From: Prosthecomicrobium sp. N25
GTDB lineage: Bacteria > Pseudomonadota > Alphaproteobacteria > Rhizobiales > Ancalomicrobiaceae
NCBI RefSeq assembly: GCF_037203705.1
Contig: NZ_JBBCAT010000001.1
Coordinates: 407,418 to 471,417, forward strand
Direction of reading: 5' to 3'
DNA: 64,000 nucleotides
Under the pieces are notes generated by a model. It was given only the letters and a program-made list of their open reading frames with translations, did not search any database and was not told the DNA's origin. Shown here one piece after another: positions 51,326 through 63,679 of the stretch (position 1 is the first letter of the stretch; each line of letters begins with the position of its first letter). Both the position numbers and the translations under genes were made by a program.

Positions 51326-52405
51326 ATGGCCCGCATCGAACTCCGCAGCCTCGCCCACGCCTATCGGCCCAACCCGGTGAAGCCGTCCGACTTCGCCCTG
51401 AAGGAAATGACCCACACCTGGGAGCAGGGCGGCGCCTATGCGCTGCTCGGCCCCTCCGGCTGCGGCAAGACCACCCTCCTCAACATCATCTCGGGCCTCG
51501 TCCACCCCTCCCACGGCAAGGTCCTGTTCGACGGCCAGGACGTCACCGTCCTGCCGACCGAGAAGCGCAACATCGCGCAGGTGTTCCAGTTTCCGGTCAT
51601 CTACGACACCATGACGGTGGCCCAGAACCTGGCGTTTCCGCTCCGCAACCGCGGCGTCGAGGAGCGCGTCATCCGCGCCCGGGTCGACGAGGTCGCCCGC
51701 ATGCTGGGGCTGGAGCGCGAGCTCAACTGGCAGGCCCGCGGCCTCACCGCCGACATGAAGCAGAAGATCTCGCTCGGCCGCGGCCTGGTGCGCGCGGACG
51801 TCGGCGCGATCCTGTTCGACGAGCCGCTGACCGTCATCGACCCGCACATGAAGTGGCTCCTCCGCGCCCAGCTGAAGCGCGTCCACGAGGAATCCGACGT
51901 CACCATGATCTACGTGACGCACGACCAGACCGAGGCGCTGACCTTCGCCGACAAGGTCGTGGTCATGTACGACGGCGAGGTGGTCCAGCTCGGCACGCCC
52001 CAGGAGCTTTTCGAGAAGCCCGCCCACACCTTCGTCGGCTATTTCATCGGCTCGCCCGGCATGAACGTCCTGCCCGCCGAGGTCTCGGGCGACCGGGCCC
52101 GCATCGGCACCCGCGAGATCCACCTCGCCCGGCGCTACCCGAACCTGCCCGCCGGCGCCCGTATCGAGATCGGCGTGCGCCCCGAATACCTGAAGCCGTC
52201 CACCTGGGACCACGCCATCCCGGTCCGGGTGACCCGGGTCGAGGATGTCGGCCGCGCCAAGATCCTGCGCTGCGAGCTGGACGGCCTGCCGCTCGCGGTC
52301 GTCGCCCCCGAGGACACCCGCATCGACGGCGACACCGTCCGGCTGGTGCCCGACATGGCTCACGTCCACGTCTACGCGGACGGCCACCGGGTCGAGGGGA
52401 TCTGA
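51326..52405 (+). CDS. glpT: Glycerol ABC transporter ATP-binding subunit GlpT
   Basis: This 359-aa ATPase has Walker A GPSGCGKTT (residues 42-50), Walker B ILFDEP (Asp165-Glu166) and the H-loop His199 in THDQTEAL. The ABC signature is degenerate, reading LTADMKQK (140-147) where LSGGQQQR is expected. This is the mirror image of GlpS, which keeps the signature but lacks the His. A C-terminal TOBE-like domain is present. It is not the E. coli glycerol 3-phosphate antiporter that shares the name. GGGGAGGGG precedes the ATG. Confidence 0.92.
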   Translation: MARIELRSLAHAYRPNPVKPSDFALKEMTHTWEQGGAYALLGPSGCGKTTLLNIISGLVHPSHGKVLFDGQDVTVLPTEKRNIAQVFQFPVIYDTMTVAQNLAFPLRNRGVEERVIRARVDEVARMLGLERELNWQARGLTADMKQKISLGRGLVRADVGAILFDEPLTVIDPHMKWLLRAQLKRVHEESDVTMIYVTHDQTEALTFADKVVVMYDGEVVQLGTPQELFEKPAHTFVGYFIGSPGMNVLPAEVSGDRARIGTREIHLARRYPNLPAGARIEIGVRPEYLKPSTWDHAIPVRVTRVEDVGRAKILRCELDGLPLAVVAPEDTRIDGDTVRLVPDMAHVHVYADGHRVEGI

Positions 52406-52407
52406 CG

Positions 52408-53301
<894 letters not shown>

Positions 53302-53303
53302 CC

Positions 53304-54094
<791 letters not shown>

Positions 54095-54095
<1 letters not shown>

Positions 54096-54421
54096 TGGAG
54101 AGCATCGCCTGGATGGCCTGGACGCCCGCGACCGCCGCCTTCTTCGGCGTGATCGCGGCCCTCCTGGCGCTGATGACGCTCCTCGCCGTGAAGCGCCCGG
54201 AGACGCCCCGGGTGGGCGTCCTCGCCATTCCGACGACGCGCGGCGACCGGCTCTTCATCTCGCTCCTCGGTGCAGCATTTATACACCTCGCCTTCATCGC
54301 GCTCGCCGGCACCGCCCCGCTCGGGACGCTGCCGGTCGGCGAGGGGCTCGAGGTCTCGCGCCTCTGGATCGCGACAGGACTGTCCCTGCTCTGGGCCGCG
54401 GCGGTGTTCCGCTGGGTCTGA
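54095..54421 (+). CDS. glpU: DUF2160 membrane protein of the glycerol importer, GlpU
   Basis: This 108-aa protein has two to three hydrophobic helices and the DUF2160 middle VGVLAIPTTRGDRLFISLLGAA. It is a constant, poorly understood component of glpSTPQUV clusters, always between the permease and binding-protein genes. It may act as a small accessory permease subunit. Its ATG overlaps the glpQ stop. Confidence 0.88.
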
Positions 54422-54508
54422 GAGGCAGAGGATCGACGGCGGTGGACCGGTTGCGGGGTCCGCCGCCGACAAGAAACGACCGCAAGACGAGAAGTGGGAG
54501 GAATGAAT

Positions 54509-56254
54509 ATGTCCCGCATGAAAGCGAAACTCGGCCTCGCCGGGCTGATGCTCGGCCTCGCGTCCACGACCGCCCTGGCGGGCATGGACGAGGCACGCCG
54601 CTGGGTCGACAGCGAGTTCCAGCCTTCGACGCTCTCCAAGGAAGAGCAGATGAAGGAGATGGAGTGGTTCGTCAATGCCGCCAAGCCCTTCGTCGGCATG
54701 GAGATCAACGTCGTCTCCGAGACGATCACCACCCACGAGTACGAGTCCAAGGTGCTCGCCAAGGCCTTCCAGGAAATCACCGGCATCAAGGTCAAGCATG
54801 ACCTGATCCAGGAAGGCGACGTCGTCGAGAAGATCCAGACCCAGATGCAGTCGGGCCGGAACATCTACGACGCGTGGATCAACGATAGCGACCTGATCGG
54901 CACCCACTACCGCTATCAGCAGGTGGTGCCGCTCTCCGACTGGATGACCGGCGAGGGCAAGGACGTCACCCTGCCGACGCTCGACGTCGACGACTTCATC
55001 GGCAAGTCCTTCACGACCGGTCCGGACGGCAAGCTCTACCAGCTGCCGACCCAGCAGTTCGCCAACCTCTACTGGTTCCGCTACGACTGGTTCCAGAACC
55101 CAGACTACAAGGCCCGCTTCAAGGCCAAGTACGGCTATGACCTCGGTGTGCCGGTCAACTGGTCGGCCTACGAGGACATCGCCGAGTTCTTCACGAACGA
55201 CGTGAAGGAAGTGAACGGCCAGAAGATCTACGGCCACATGGATTACGGCAAGAAGGACCCGTCGCTCGGCTGGCGCTTCACCGACGCCTGGCTCTCCATG
55301 GCCGGCAACGGCGACAAGGGCCTGCCGAACGGCAAGCCGGTCGACGAGTGGGGCATCCGCGTCGAGGGCTGCCGTCCGGCCGGCTCCTCGATCGAGCGCG
55401 GCGGCGACACCAACGGCCCGGCGGCCGTCTACTCGATCACCAAGTACATCGAGTGGCTGAAGAAATACGCCCCGCCGCAGGCGGCCGGCATGACCTTCTC
55501 CGAGTCCGGCCCGATCCCGAGCCAGGGCCAGATCGCCCAGCAGATCTTCTGGTACACCGCCTTCACGGCCGACATGGTCAAGGAAGGGCTGCCGGTCGTG
55601 AACCCGGACGGCACCCCGAAGTGGCGCATGGCCCCGTCGCCGAAGGGCTCCTACTGGAAGGACGGCATGAAGCTCGGCTACCAGGACGCCGGCTCCTGGA
55701 CGCTCCTGAAGTCGACCCCGGTGGATCGCCGCAAGGCGGCCTGGCTCTACGCCCAGTTCACCGTGTCGAAGACCGTCTCGGCCAAGAAGAGCCACGTCGG
55801 CCTCACCTTCATCCGTGAGAGCGACATCTGGCACAAGTCCTTCACCGAGCGCGCCCCGAAGCTCGGCGGCCTGATCGAGTTCTACCGCTCGCCCGCGCGC
55901 GTGCAGTGGACCCCGACCGGCACCAACGTTCCGGACTATCCGAAGCTGGCCCAGCTCTGGTGGCAGAACATCGGCGACGCCTCGTCCGGTGCCAAGACCC
56001 CGCAGCAGGCCATGGACGCCCTCGCGGCGGCCCAGGATTCGGTGCTGGAGCGCCTGGAGCGCGCCAACGTGCAGGGCGAATGCGGTCCGAAGCTCAACAA
56101 GAAGGAGTCGGCCGAGTTCTGGTTCGCCAAGTCGGAGAAGGACGGCAACGTCGCCCCGCAGCGCAAGCTGGCGAACGAGAAGCCCAAGGGCGAGACCGTC
56201 GACTACGACGCGCTGATCAAGTCCTGGCCGGCTACCCCGCCGAAGCGGAGCTGA
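54509..56254 (+). CDS. glpV: Glycerol ABC transporter substrate-binding protein GlpV
   Basis: This 581-aa periplasmic protein has a signal peptide (residues 1-25, ending TALAG) and a long family-1-type extracellular solute-binding domain. It is larger than most sugar-binding proteins, as is typical for GlpV. I placed the start at the second ATG because GGGAGG lies exactly 7 nt upstream of it; an earlier ATG abuts the ribosome site. It delivers glycerol to GlpPQ. It is followed by a hairpin before glpK. Confidence 0.93.
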   Translation: MSRMKAKLGLAGLMLGLASTTALAGMDEARRWVDSEFQPSTLSKEEQMKEMEWFVNAAKPFVGMEINVVSETITTHEYESKVLAKAFQEITGIKVKHDLIQEGDVVEKIQTQMQSGRNIYDAWINDSDLIGTHYRYQQVVPLSDWMTGEGKDVTLPTLDVDDFIGKSFTTGPDGKLYQLPTQQFANLYWFRYDWFQNPDYKARFKAKYGYDLGVPVNWSAYEDIAEFFTNDVKEVNGQKIYGHMDYGKKDPSLGWRFTDAWLSMAGNGDKGLPNGKPVDEWGIRVEGCRPAGSSIERGGDTNGPAAVYSITKYIEWLKKYAPPQAAGMTFSESGPIPSQGQIAQQIFWYTAFTADMVKEGLPVVNPDGTPKWRMAPSPKGSYWKDGMKLGYQDAGSWTLLKSTPVDRRKAAWLYAQFTVSKTVSAKKSHVGLTFIRESDIWHKSFTERAPKLGGLIEFYRSPARVQWTPTGTNVPDYPKLAQLWWQNIGDASSGAKTPQQAMDALAAAQDSVLERLERANVQGECGPKLNKKESAEFWFAKSEKDGNVAPQRKLANEKPKGETVDYDALIKSWPATPPKRS

Positions 56255-56322
56255 TCGGCTGACGACGGGCGGGGGGCGGCCGGACGGCTCTCCCTCGCCC
56301 AACCCTCTCCGGATGCCGACCG

Positions 56323-56347
56323 CCCTCTCCCCTTGCCGGGGAGGGGG
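56323..56347 (+). terminator. Intra-operon hairpin between glpV and glpK
   Basis: CCCTCTCCCC and GGGGAGGGGG pair over 10 bp with one wobble around a TTGCC loop. No T-run follows. It may partially terminate or stabilise mRNA upstream, adjusting glpK relative to the abundant binding protein. Confidence 0.45.
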
Positions 56348-56391
56348 CGATCCGGCAAGGCTCCGGAGGCAACGACGCTCCGGAACCGGCC

Positions 56392-57885
56392 ATGACCACC
56401 TACATCCTCGCCATCGACCAGGGCACCACCTCGACGCGCTCCATCCTGTTCCGGAAGGACCTGACGGTGGCGGCCGTGGCCCAGGAGGAGTTCCCGCAGC
56501 ACTACCCCGCCTCCGGCTGGGTGGAGCACGACCCCGAGGACCTCTGGCGGACGACCGTCTCGACCATGCGGGCCGCCCTCGCCAAGGCCGGCGCGCGAGC
56601 CGCCGAGGTCGTCGCCATTGGCATCACCAACCAGCGCGAGACCACCCTCGTCTGGGACCGCGCGACTGGCGCCGCCATCCACAAGGCGATCGTCTGGCAG
56701 GACCGTCGCACCGCCGACGCCTGCGCGCGGCTCAAGGCCGAGGGCCACGAGCCGCTCGTCTCCGCCCGCACGGGTCTGCTGCTCGATCCCTATTTCTCCG
56801 GCACCAAGGTGGCCTGGCTGCTCGACAACGTGCCCGGCGCCCGCGAGCGCGCCGCCCGCGGCGAACTGGCCTTCGGCACCGTCGACAGTTTCCTGCTCTG
56901 GCGCCTGACCGGCGGCCGGGTGCACGCCACCGACGCCACCAACGCCTCCCGCACCCTGCTCTACGACATCCACCGGGGCCGCTGGGACGAGGAGCTCTGC
57001 AGGCTCCTCGACGTGCCCATGGCGATGCTGCCAGAGGTCTGCGACTCGGCCGCGCCGTTCGGCACCACCATTTCCGACATCCTCGACGCCCCCGTGCCGG
57101 TCTGCGGCATCGCCGGGGATCAGCAGGCCGCCACCGTCGGCCAGGCTTGTTTCGCGCCCGGCATGATGAAGTCGACCTACGGCACCGGCTGCTTCGCGCT
57201 CCTCAACACGGGCGAAAATCCCGTCACCTCCTGCAACCGCCTCCTCACCACCATCGCGTACCAGCTCGACGGCCGGCGCACCTACGCGCTCGAAGGCGCG
57301 ATCTTCATCGCCGGCGCCGCCGTACAGTGGCTCAGGGACGGCCTCAAGGTCATCCGCTCGGCCGAGGAGACCGGCTCGCTGGCGGCGACCGCCGACCCGG
57401 CCCAGGACGTGATCCTCGTCCCCGCCTTCGTGGGCCTCGGCGCGCCCTACTGGGACGCCGACTGCCGCGGCGCGCTCTACGGCCTGACGCGCGGCACCTC
57501 GCCCCGCGAACTCGCCCGCGCCGCGCTGGAATCGGTCGGCTACCAGACCCGCGACCTGATCGAGGCCATGCGCGGGGACTGGGCCGGCGAGGCCGGGACG
57601 GTGCTGCGTGTCGACGGCGGCATGGTCGCCTCCGACTGGACCATGCAGTTCCTGGCCGACATCCTGGACGCGCCGGTCGATCGCCCGAAGGTCCTCGAGA
57701 CCACGGCCCTCGGCGCCGCTTACCTCGCGGGCCTGCAGGCCGGGGTGCTGCCGCCGCCCGCCGACTTCGCGCGCACCTGGGCCCTGCAGCGCCGCTTCGC
57801 CCCCGTCATGGACGCGGACACGCGGAACCGGAAATATGCGGCCTGGCAGGACGCGGTCGCCCGGACCTTGAGCCGGCGCGGGTAG
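56392..57885 (+). CDS. glpK: Glycerol kinase
   Basis: This 497-aa FGGY-family kinase phosphorylates imported glycerol to glycerol 3-phosphate, trapping it for GlpD and supplying the GlpR inducer. Motifs include the phosphate-binding DQGTTSTRS (residues 7-15), [16 protein letters not shown] and the FGGY signature region near [18 protein letters not shown]. The family's usual Met-Lys-STYGTG is intact. It closes the glp cluster. Confidence 0.95.
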   Translation: MTTYILAIDQGTTSTRSILFRKDLTVAAVAQEEFPQHYPASGWVEHDPEDLWRTTVSTMRAALAKAGARAAEVVAIGITNQRETTLVWDRATGAAIHKAIVWQDRRTADACARLKAEGHEPLVSARTGLLLDPYFSGTKVAWLLDNVPGARERAARGELAFGTVDSFLLWRLTGGRVHATDATNASRTLLYDIHRGRWDEELCRLLDVPMAMLPEVCDSAAPFGTTISDILDAPVPVCGIAGDQQAATVGQACFAPGMMKSTYGTGCFALLNTGENPVTSCNRLLTTIAYQLDGRRTYALEGAIFIAGAAVQWLRDGLKVIRSAEETGSLAATADPAQDVILVPAFVGLGAPYWDADCRGALYGLTRGTSPRELARAALESVGYQTRDLIEAMRGDWAGEAGTVLRVDGGMVASDWTMQFLADILDAPVDRPKVLETTALGAAYLAGLQAGVLPPPADFARTWALQRRFAPVMDADTRNRKYAAWQDAVARTLSRRG

Positions 57886-57978
57886 GCTGACCGCACGCCA
57901 ACGCCGCGTTCAGGATCGATGCAGCCTCGGCCGCTCATGATGCGCGCCGGGGTTACGATCCGAACGAGGTTCTCTTCC

Positions 57979-58518
57979 ATGCACAAGGCATTTCTGGCCG
58001 CCGCCGGGCTCGCCCTCGGCCTCGCCGCCGCGCCCGCGGAGGCGGGCTACTACGGCTACGGCCACGGGTACGGGTATGGCTACGGCCACGGGTACGGCTA
58101 TGGTCACGGCTACGGCGGCTTCTACGCGCCGCGCCACTACGGCTACCGCACCCGGAGCTACGACGGACCGGTCTACCAGGCCTACCGCGGCTACGGTCAA
58201 GGCTATGCGGTCAGGCCCTGGGCCTATTCGGAGACGCCGCGGGGCACCCGGCCCGACCTGGCCGAGCGGTCGAAGCCCAAGCCCGCCGACGAGCCCGAGG
58301 ACGCGGCCGTTGCCCGCGGCGACGACGCGCCCGTGCCGCCCCCTCCCCGGCCGGAGGCGAGGCCGCCCAAGGCGCCGCCCGCCGCCGCCGCCGCGGCCCC
58401 GCCGCGCCCGGGCGACTGCGTGGCGCCGAAGACGGGCGACGAGGCCGACGGCGTGACGGCGCCGGTCGTCGACGAGGAGGCCGGCCCCGCCCGCAAGGCC
58501 CCGACCTGCGGCTCCTGA
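57979..58518 (+). CDS. Secreted Gly/Tyr-rich repeat protein
   Basis: This 179-aa protein has a signal peptide (residues 1-22, AAPAEAG cut) and a run of GYGHGYGY repeats (about 25-48). A Tyr/Arg-rich segment and a Pro/Ala/Lys-rich tail with two Cys near the end follow. The His-Gly-Tyr repeats could bind metal ions or build a surface film. I recognise no conserved domain. GAGG lies 9 nt before the ATG. It stands between glpK and xylB and looks unrelated to either. Confidence 0.68.
   Translation: MHKAFLAAAGLALGLAAAPAEAGYYGYGHGYGYGYGHGYGYGHGYGGFYAPRHYGYRTRSYDGPVYQAYRGYGQGYAVRPWAYSETPRGTRPDLAERSKPKPADEPEDAAVARGDDAPVPPPPRPEARPPKAPPAAAAAAPPRPGDCVAPKTGDEADGVTAPVVDEEAGPARKAPTCGS
58054..58115 (+). repeat. 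24-bp tandem repeat encoding GYGHGYGY
   Basis: Two adjacent 24-bp units (58054-58077 and 58078-58101) differ at a few third-position bases, followed by a 14-bp partial unit. The repeat is in frame within the secreted protein gene and encodes an eight-residue period, so copy-number change would preserve the reading frame. Confidence 0.75.
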
Positions 58519-58663
58519 CCGCGTCCCTCGCCCGCCGGCCCCCGGTCCCTCGGGGTTGGGCCGGCCGGCGCCCCGAAGATCCGGCGTCCCCGACGCCTCC
58601 GCCCCTTGGCCGGCTCCCGCTCTCGCCCGATACTCCGGCGACGCACGAGAGGGAGCCGCCCGC

Positions 58664-60142
58664 ATGTCCGCCACCGTCCTGGGTCTCGACATCGGCACCT
58701 CCGCCGTAAAGGCCGTGCTCGTCGACGGGCGCGGCGTGGCGGTCGCGGAGGCCTCCGCGCCGGTCGCGACGAGCCGCCCCCGTCCGCTCTGGTCCGAGCA
58801 GGACCCGGAGGACTGGTGGCGCGCCGTCGAGGCCGCGGTCGCCGACCTCGCCCGCGCCGCCCCGGACGCGTGGCGGGGCGTCGCCGCCATCGGTCTCTCC
58901 GGCCAGATGCACGGCGCCGTCCTGCTCGGTGCCGACGACCGGCCGCTCCGCCCGGTCATCCTGTGGAACGACGGCCGCGCCCACGCCGAATGCGCCGCCC
59001 TGACCCGCGACCACCCGGGTCTCGCCGCGATCGTCGGGGTGAAGCCCATGCCGGGCTTCACCGCCCCGAAGCTCGCCTGGCTCGCCCGTCACGAACCCGG
59101 GGTCTTCGCCGCGATCCGCTGCGTGCTCCTGCCCAAGGACTACGTCCGCCTGAAGCTCTCGGGCCTGCGCGCCACCGACATGTCGGACGCCGCCGGCAGC
59201 TGGCTCCTCGACGAGGCCCGCCGCGCCTGGTCGCCGCAGGCCGCCGCCGCCGTCGGCCTCGATCCGGCGACCCTGCCGGCGCTGGTCGAGGGGTCCGAGC
59301 CCGCCGGCACGCTCCGGGCCGCGGTCGCCGAGCGTTGGGGCCTCGCGCCCGGCATCCCCCTCGCGGGCGGCGCCGGCGACGCCGCGGCGGGGGCCGTCGG
59401 CATCGGCGCCGTCGCGCCCGGCGACGCCTTCGTGTCGCTCGGCACCTCCGGCCAGCTCTTCGCCGTCACCGACGGCTACCGGCCCGCGCCGGACTCGATG
59501 GTCCATGCCTTCGCGCATGCGCTGCCCGGCCTCTGGTACCAGATGGGCGCCATGCTGACCGGCGCCTCGGCGCTCGCCTGGGCCGCCGGCCTCCTCGGCC
59601 GCACCCCGGCCGGCCTCGCCTCGGAAGCCGAAGCCGTGCCGGAGGGCGCCTCCGACCTCCTGTTCCTCCCCTACCTGACCGGCGAGCGCACCCCCCACGA
59701 CGACCCGGACGCTCGCGGCGTCCTCTTCGGCCTCGAGCCCGGCAGCGACGCCGGCCGGGTCGGCCGCGCCGTCATGGAGGGCGTCGCCTACACCTTCGCG
59801 GACGCGGCGGCTGCCCTCCGGTCGGCCGGAACCGAACCCGCCGCCTTCGGGTTCGTCGGCGGCGGGGCCCGCAGCGATTTCTGGGCGCGCCTGCTGGCCG
59901 CCGTCCTCGCCCGGCCGATGATCCGCTACCGCGGCGCCGACAAGGGCCCCGCCTTCGGGGCCGCCGCCCTGGCCCGCATGGCCCTGACCGGCGCGTCCCC
60001 CGGCGACATCGCCCGCAAGCCCCCGGTCGAGACCGTGTTCGAGCCCGACCCGCGCCTGATCGACCGCCACGCGCCCCGGGTCGAGCGCTTCCGGACGCTC
60101 TACCGGGCGCTCGCCCCCGAGTTCAAGGCGGCCCGCGCGTAG
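58664..60142 (+). CDS. xylB: Xylulokinase
   Basis: This 492-aa FGGY kinase begins VLGLDIGTSAVKAVLV and contains WSEQDPEDWW, SGQMHGAVLL, LPKDYVRLKLSG and GGGARSDFWARLLA. SGQMHG and the catalytic Asp position fit XylB rather than glycerol or gluconate kinase. It phosphorylates D-xylulose for the pentose phosphate pathway. No xylA or xylose transporter gene is nearby. The ATG has GGGAG 7 nt upstream. Confidence 0.9.
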   Translation: MSATVLGLDIGTSAVKAVLVDGRGVAVAEASAPVATSRPRPLWSEQDPEDWWRAVEAAVADLARAAPDAWRGVAAIGLSGQMHGAVLLGADDRPLRPVILWNDGRAHAECAALTRDHPGLAAIVGVKPMPGFTAPKLAWLARHEPGVFAAIRCVLLPKDYVRLKLSGLRATDMSDAAGSWLLDEARRAWSPQAAAAVGLDPATLPALVEGSEPAGTLRAAVAERWGLAPGIPLAGGAGDAAAGAVGIGAVAPGDAFVSLGTSGQLFAVTDGYRPAPDSMVHAFAHALPGLWYQMGAMLTGASALAWAAGLLGRTPAGLASEAEAVPEGASDLLFLPYLTGERTPHDDPDARGVLFGLEPGSDAGRVGRAVMEGVAYTFADAAAALRSAGTEPAAFGFVGGGARSDFWARLLAAVLARPMIRYRGADKGPAFGAAALARMALTGASPGDIARKPPVETVFEPDPRLIDRHAPRVERFRTLYRALAPEFKAARA

Positions 60143-60202
60143 CCGTCCCTCTTGCAATCCGCCGCCAAGTCTGCGATTGAGTTATGCGCAAGATGCTTCA
60201 AA

Positions 60203-60214
60203 AAGAAATTTCTT
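60203..60214. promoter_or_regulatory. Perfect 12-bp palindrome upstream of zwf
   Basis: AAGAAATTTCTT is a perfect palindrome 26 bp before the zwf start, inside an AT-rich block that also contains near-inverted TATGC(G)CAAG and CTTGCATA arms around it. It is a good candidate for an RpiR/HexR-type or other sugar-phosphate regulator site, but does not match a consensus I know. Confidence 0.45.
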
Positions 60215-60239
60215 GCATATTGAGCTGCTGGAGGTCTCC

Positions 60240-61712
60240 ATGGTGAGCCGCATCATCTCGGTCGACCCGTTCGACTTCGTCGCCTTCGGCGGGACCGGCG
60301 ACCTGGTCCGCCGCAAGCTCCTGCCGGCTCTCTACCAGCGCGACCGCGACGGCCAGATCGAGGATCCGACCCGGATCGTCGCCGTCGCCCGCTCGCCCAT
60401 GACCCGGCAGGCCTACCGCGATTTCGCCCGCGAGGCCCTGATCGACCACATCGACCAGGACGAACGCGAACAGGCGACCCTCGACCGCTTCCTCGACCGC
60501 CTGCATTACGTAAAGGTCGACGCGACCGGCGATGCGGGCTGGGGCGACCTCGCCGCCGTGCTCGACGAGGCGCCGGACCGGATCCGCGTCTACTACCTGG
60601 CGACTAGCCCGGACCTCTTCGGCGAGATCTGCCGCCGCCTCGGCCAGGCCGGCCTCGTCACCGAGGCCTCGCGCGTGGTCGTCGAAAAGCCGGTCGGCAA
60701 GAACCTGGCGTCCGCCCGCACCGTGAACGACGCCGTCGGCTCCGTCTTCGACGAGCGCCGGATCTTCCGCATCGACCATTATCTCGGCAAGGAGACGGTG
60801 CAGAACCTGATGGCGCTGCGCTTCGCCAACAGCCTGTTCGAGCCGCTCTGGAACGCCGCCCACATCGACCACGTCCAGATCACCGTCGCCGAGACCCTCG
60901 GGGTCGAGGGCCGCGCCGGCTACTACGACACGGCCGGCGCCCTGCGCGACATGGTGCAGAACCACATGCTCCAGCTCCTCTGCCTCGTCGCCATGGAGCC
61001 GCCCGCCGCCTTCGAGGCGGACTCGGTGCGCGACGAGAAGCTGAAGGTGCTGAAGGCCCTGAAGCCGATTCGCGATGGCCAGGTCTCGGACCTGACGGTC
61101 CGCGGCCAGTACGAGGCGGGCGCCTCCGCGAACGGGCCGGTGAAGAGCTACGCCGAGGAACTCGGCCGGTCGGGCAGCCGCACCGAGACCTTCGTGGCCC
61201 TGAAGGCCGAGGTCGCCAACTGGCGCTGGGCCGGCACCCCCTTCTACCTGCGCACCGGCAAGCGCCTCGCCACCCGCTGCTCCGAGATCATCATTTCCTT
61301 CAAGTCGATCCCGCATTCGATCTTCGGCGGCGCCCGGGTCCAGCGCAACGAGCTGGTCATCCGCCTTCAGCCCGACGAGGGCGTGAAGCTCCACCTGATG
61401 ATCAAGGATCCCGGCCCCGGCGGGATGCGGCTCCGGCGCGTGCCCCTCGACATGAGCTTCGCGGAGGCCTTCGGGGTGCGCAACCCCGACGCCTACGAGC
61501 GGTTGGTCATGGACGTGGTGCGCGGCAACCAGACCCTGTTCATGCGCCGCGACGAGGTCGAGGCGGCCTGGACCTGGATCGACCCGATCCTGGAGGCCTG
61601 GGGCCAGGCGGCCGACACGCCGCGGTCCTACCGGTCGGGCACCTGGGGCCCGTCCGCCGCCATCGCGCTCATCGAGCGCGACGGCCGCACCTGGCACGAG
61701 GACGGCGTCTGA
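60240..61712 (+). CDS. zwf: Glucose-6-phosphate 1-dehydrogenase
   Basis: This 490-aa enzyme oxidises glucose 6-phosphate to 6-phosphogluconolactone with NADP+. The coenzyme loop is [17 protein letters not shown] and the catalytic and substrate motif [13 protein letters not shown] includes the active-site His. GGAGG lies 5 nt before the ATG chosen; an earlier in-frame ATG would add 21 unrelated residues. edd follows after 29 bp, with no pgl between them. Confidence 0.95.
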   Translation: MVSRIISVDPFDFVAFGGTGDLVRRKLLPALYQRDRDGQIEDPTRIVAVARSPMTRQAYRDFAREALIDHIDQDEREQATLDRFLDRLHYVKVDATGDAGWGDLAAVLDEAPDRIRVYYLATSPDLFGEICRRLGQAGLVTEASRVVVEKPVGKNLASARTVNDAVGSVFDERRIFRIDHYLGKETVQNLMALRFANSLFEPLWNAAHIDHVQITVAETLGVEGRAGYYDTAGALRDMVQNHMLQLLCLVAMEPPAAFEADSVRDEKLKVLKALKPIRDGQVSDLTVRGQYEAGASANGPVKSYAEELGRSGSRTETFVALKAEVANWRWAGTPFYLRTGKRLATRCSEIIISFKSIPHSIFGGARVQRNELVIRLQPDEGVKLHLMIKDPGPGGMRLRRVPLDMSFAEAFGVRNPDAYERLVMDVVRGNQTLFMRRDEVEAAWTWIDPILEAWGQAADTPRSYRSGTWGPSAAIALIERDGRTWHEDGV

Positions 61713-61741
61713 AGCGACCCGCAGCGAGAGGAGGCGAGACG

Positions 61742-63556
<1,815 letters not shown>

Positions 63557-63617
63557 ACGGGCGGCGCCGCATCGCCGCATTGACTTCGGTGGCGTGAGGC
63601 ACCCGTAGTGCCTGTGG

Positions 63618-63643
63618 ACGCGACGCGTTTCGTCGCGTATTTT
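63618..63643 (+). terminator. Intrinsic terminator after edd
   Basis: ACGCGACG and CGTCGCGT form a perfect 8-bp stem with a CGTTT loop, followed by ATTTTG, 61 bp past the edd stop. The T-run overlaps the operator of the next gene. Confidence 0.75.
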
Positions 63644-63653
63644 GTCAGACAAA
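63641..63653. promoter_or_regulatory. GntR/FadR-type operator palindrome
   Basis: TTTGTC-A-GACAAA is a 13-bp perfect palindrome. Its core TTGT-N3-ACAA fits the TNGTNNNACNA pattern of FadR-subfamily GntR operators. It lies 26 bp before the start of the GntR gene, so autoregulation is likely. Confidence 0.68.
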
Positions 63654-63679
63654 TTTCCGACGGGCACGGCGGCGCGACA

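Noticed and set aside
58054-58115. Possible CRISPR-like repeats
   Set aside because: The units are adjacent with no spacers and encode an in-frame GYGHGYGY repeat.
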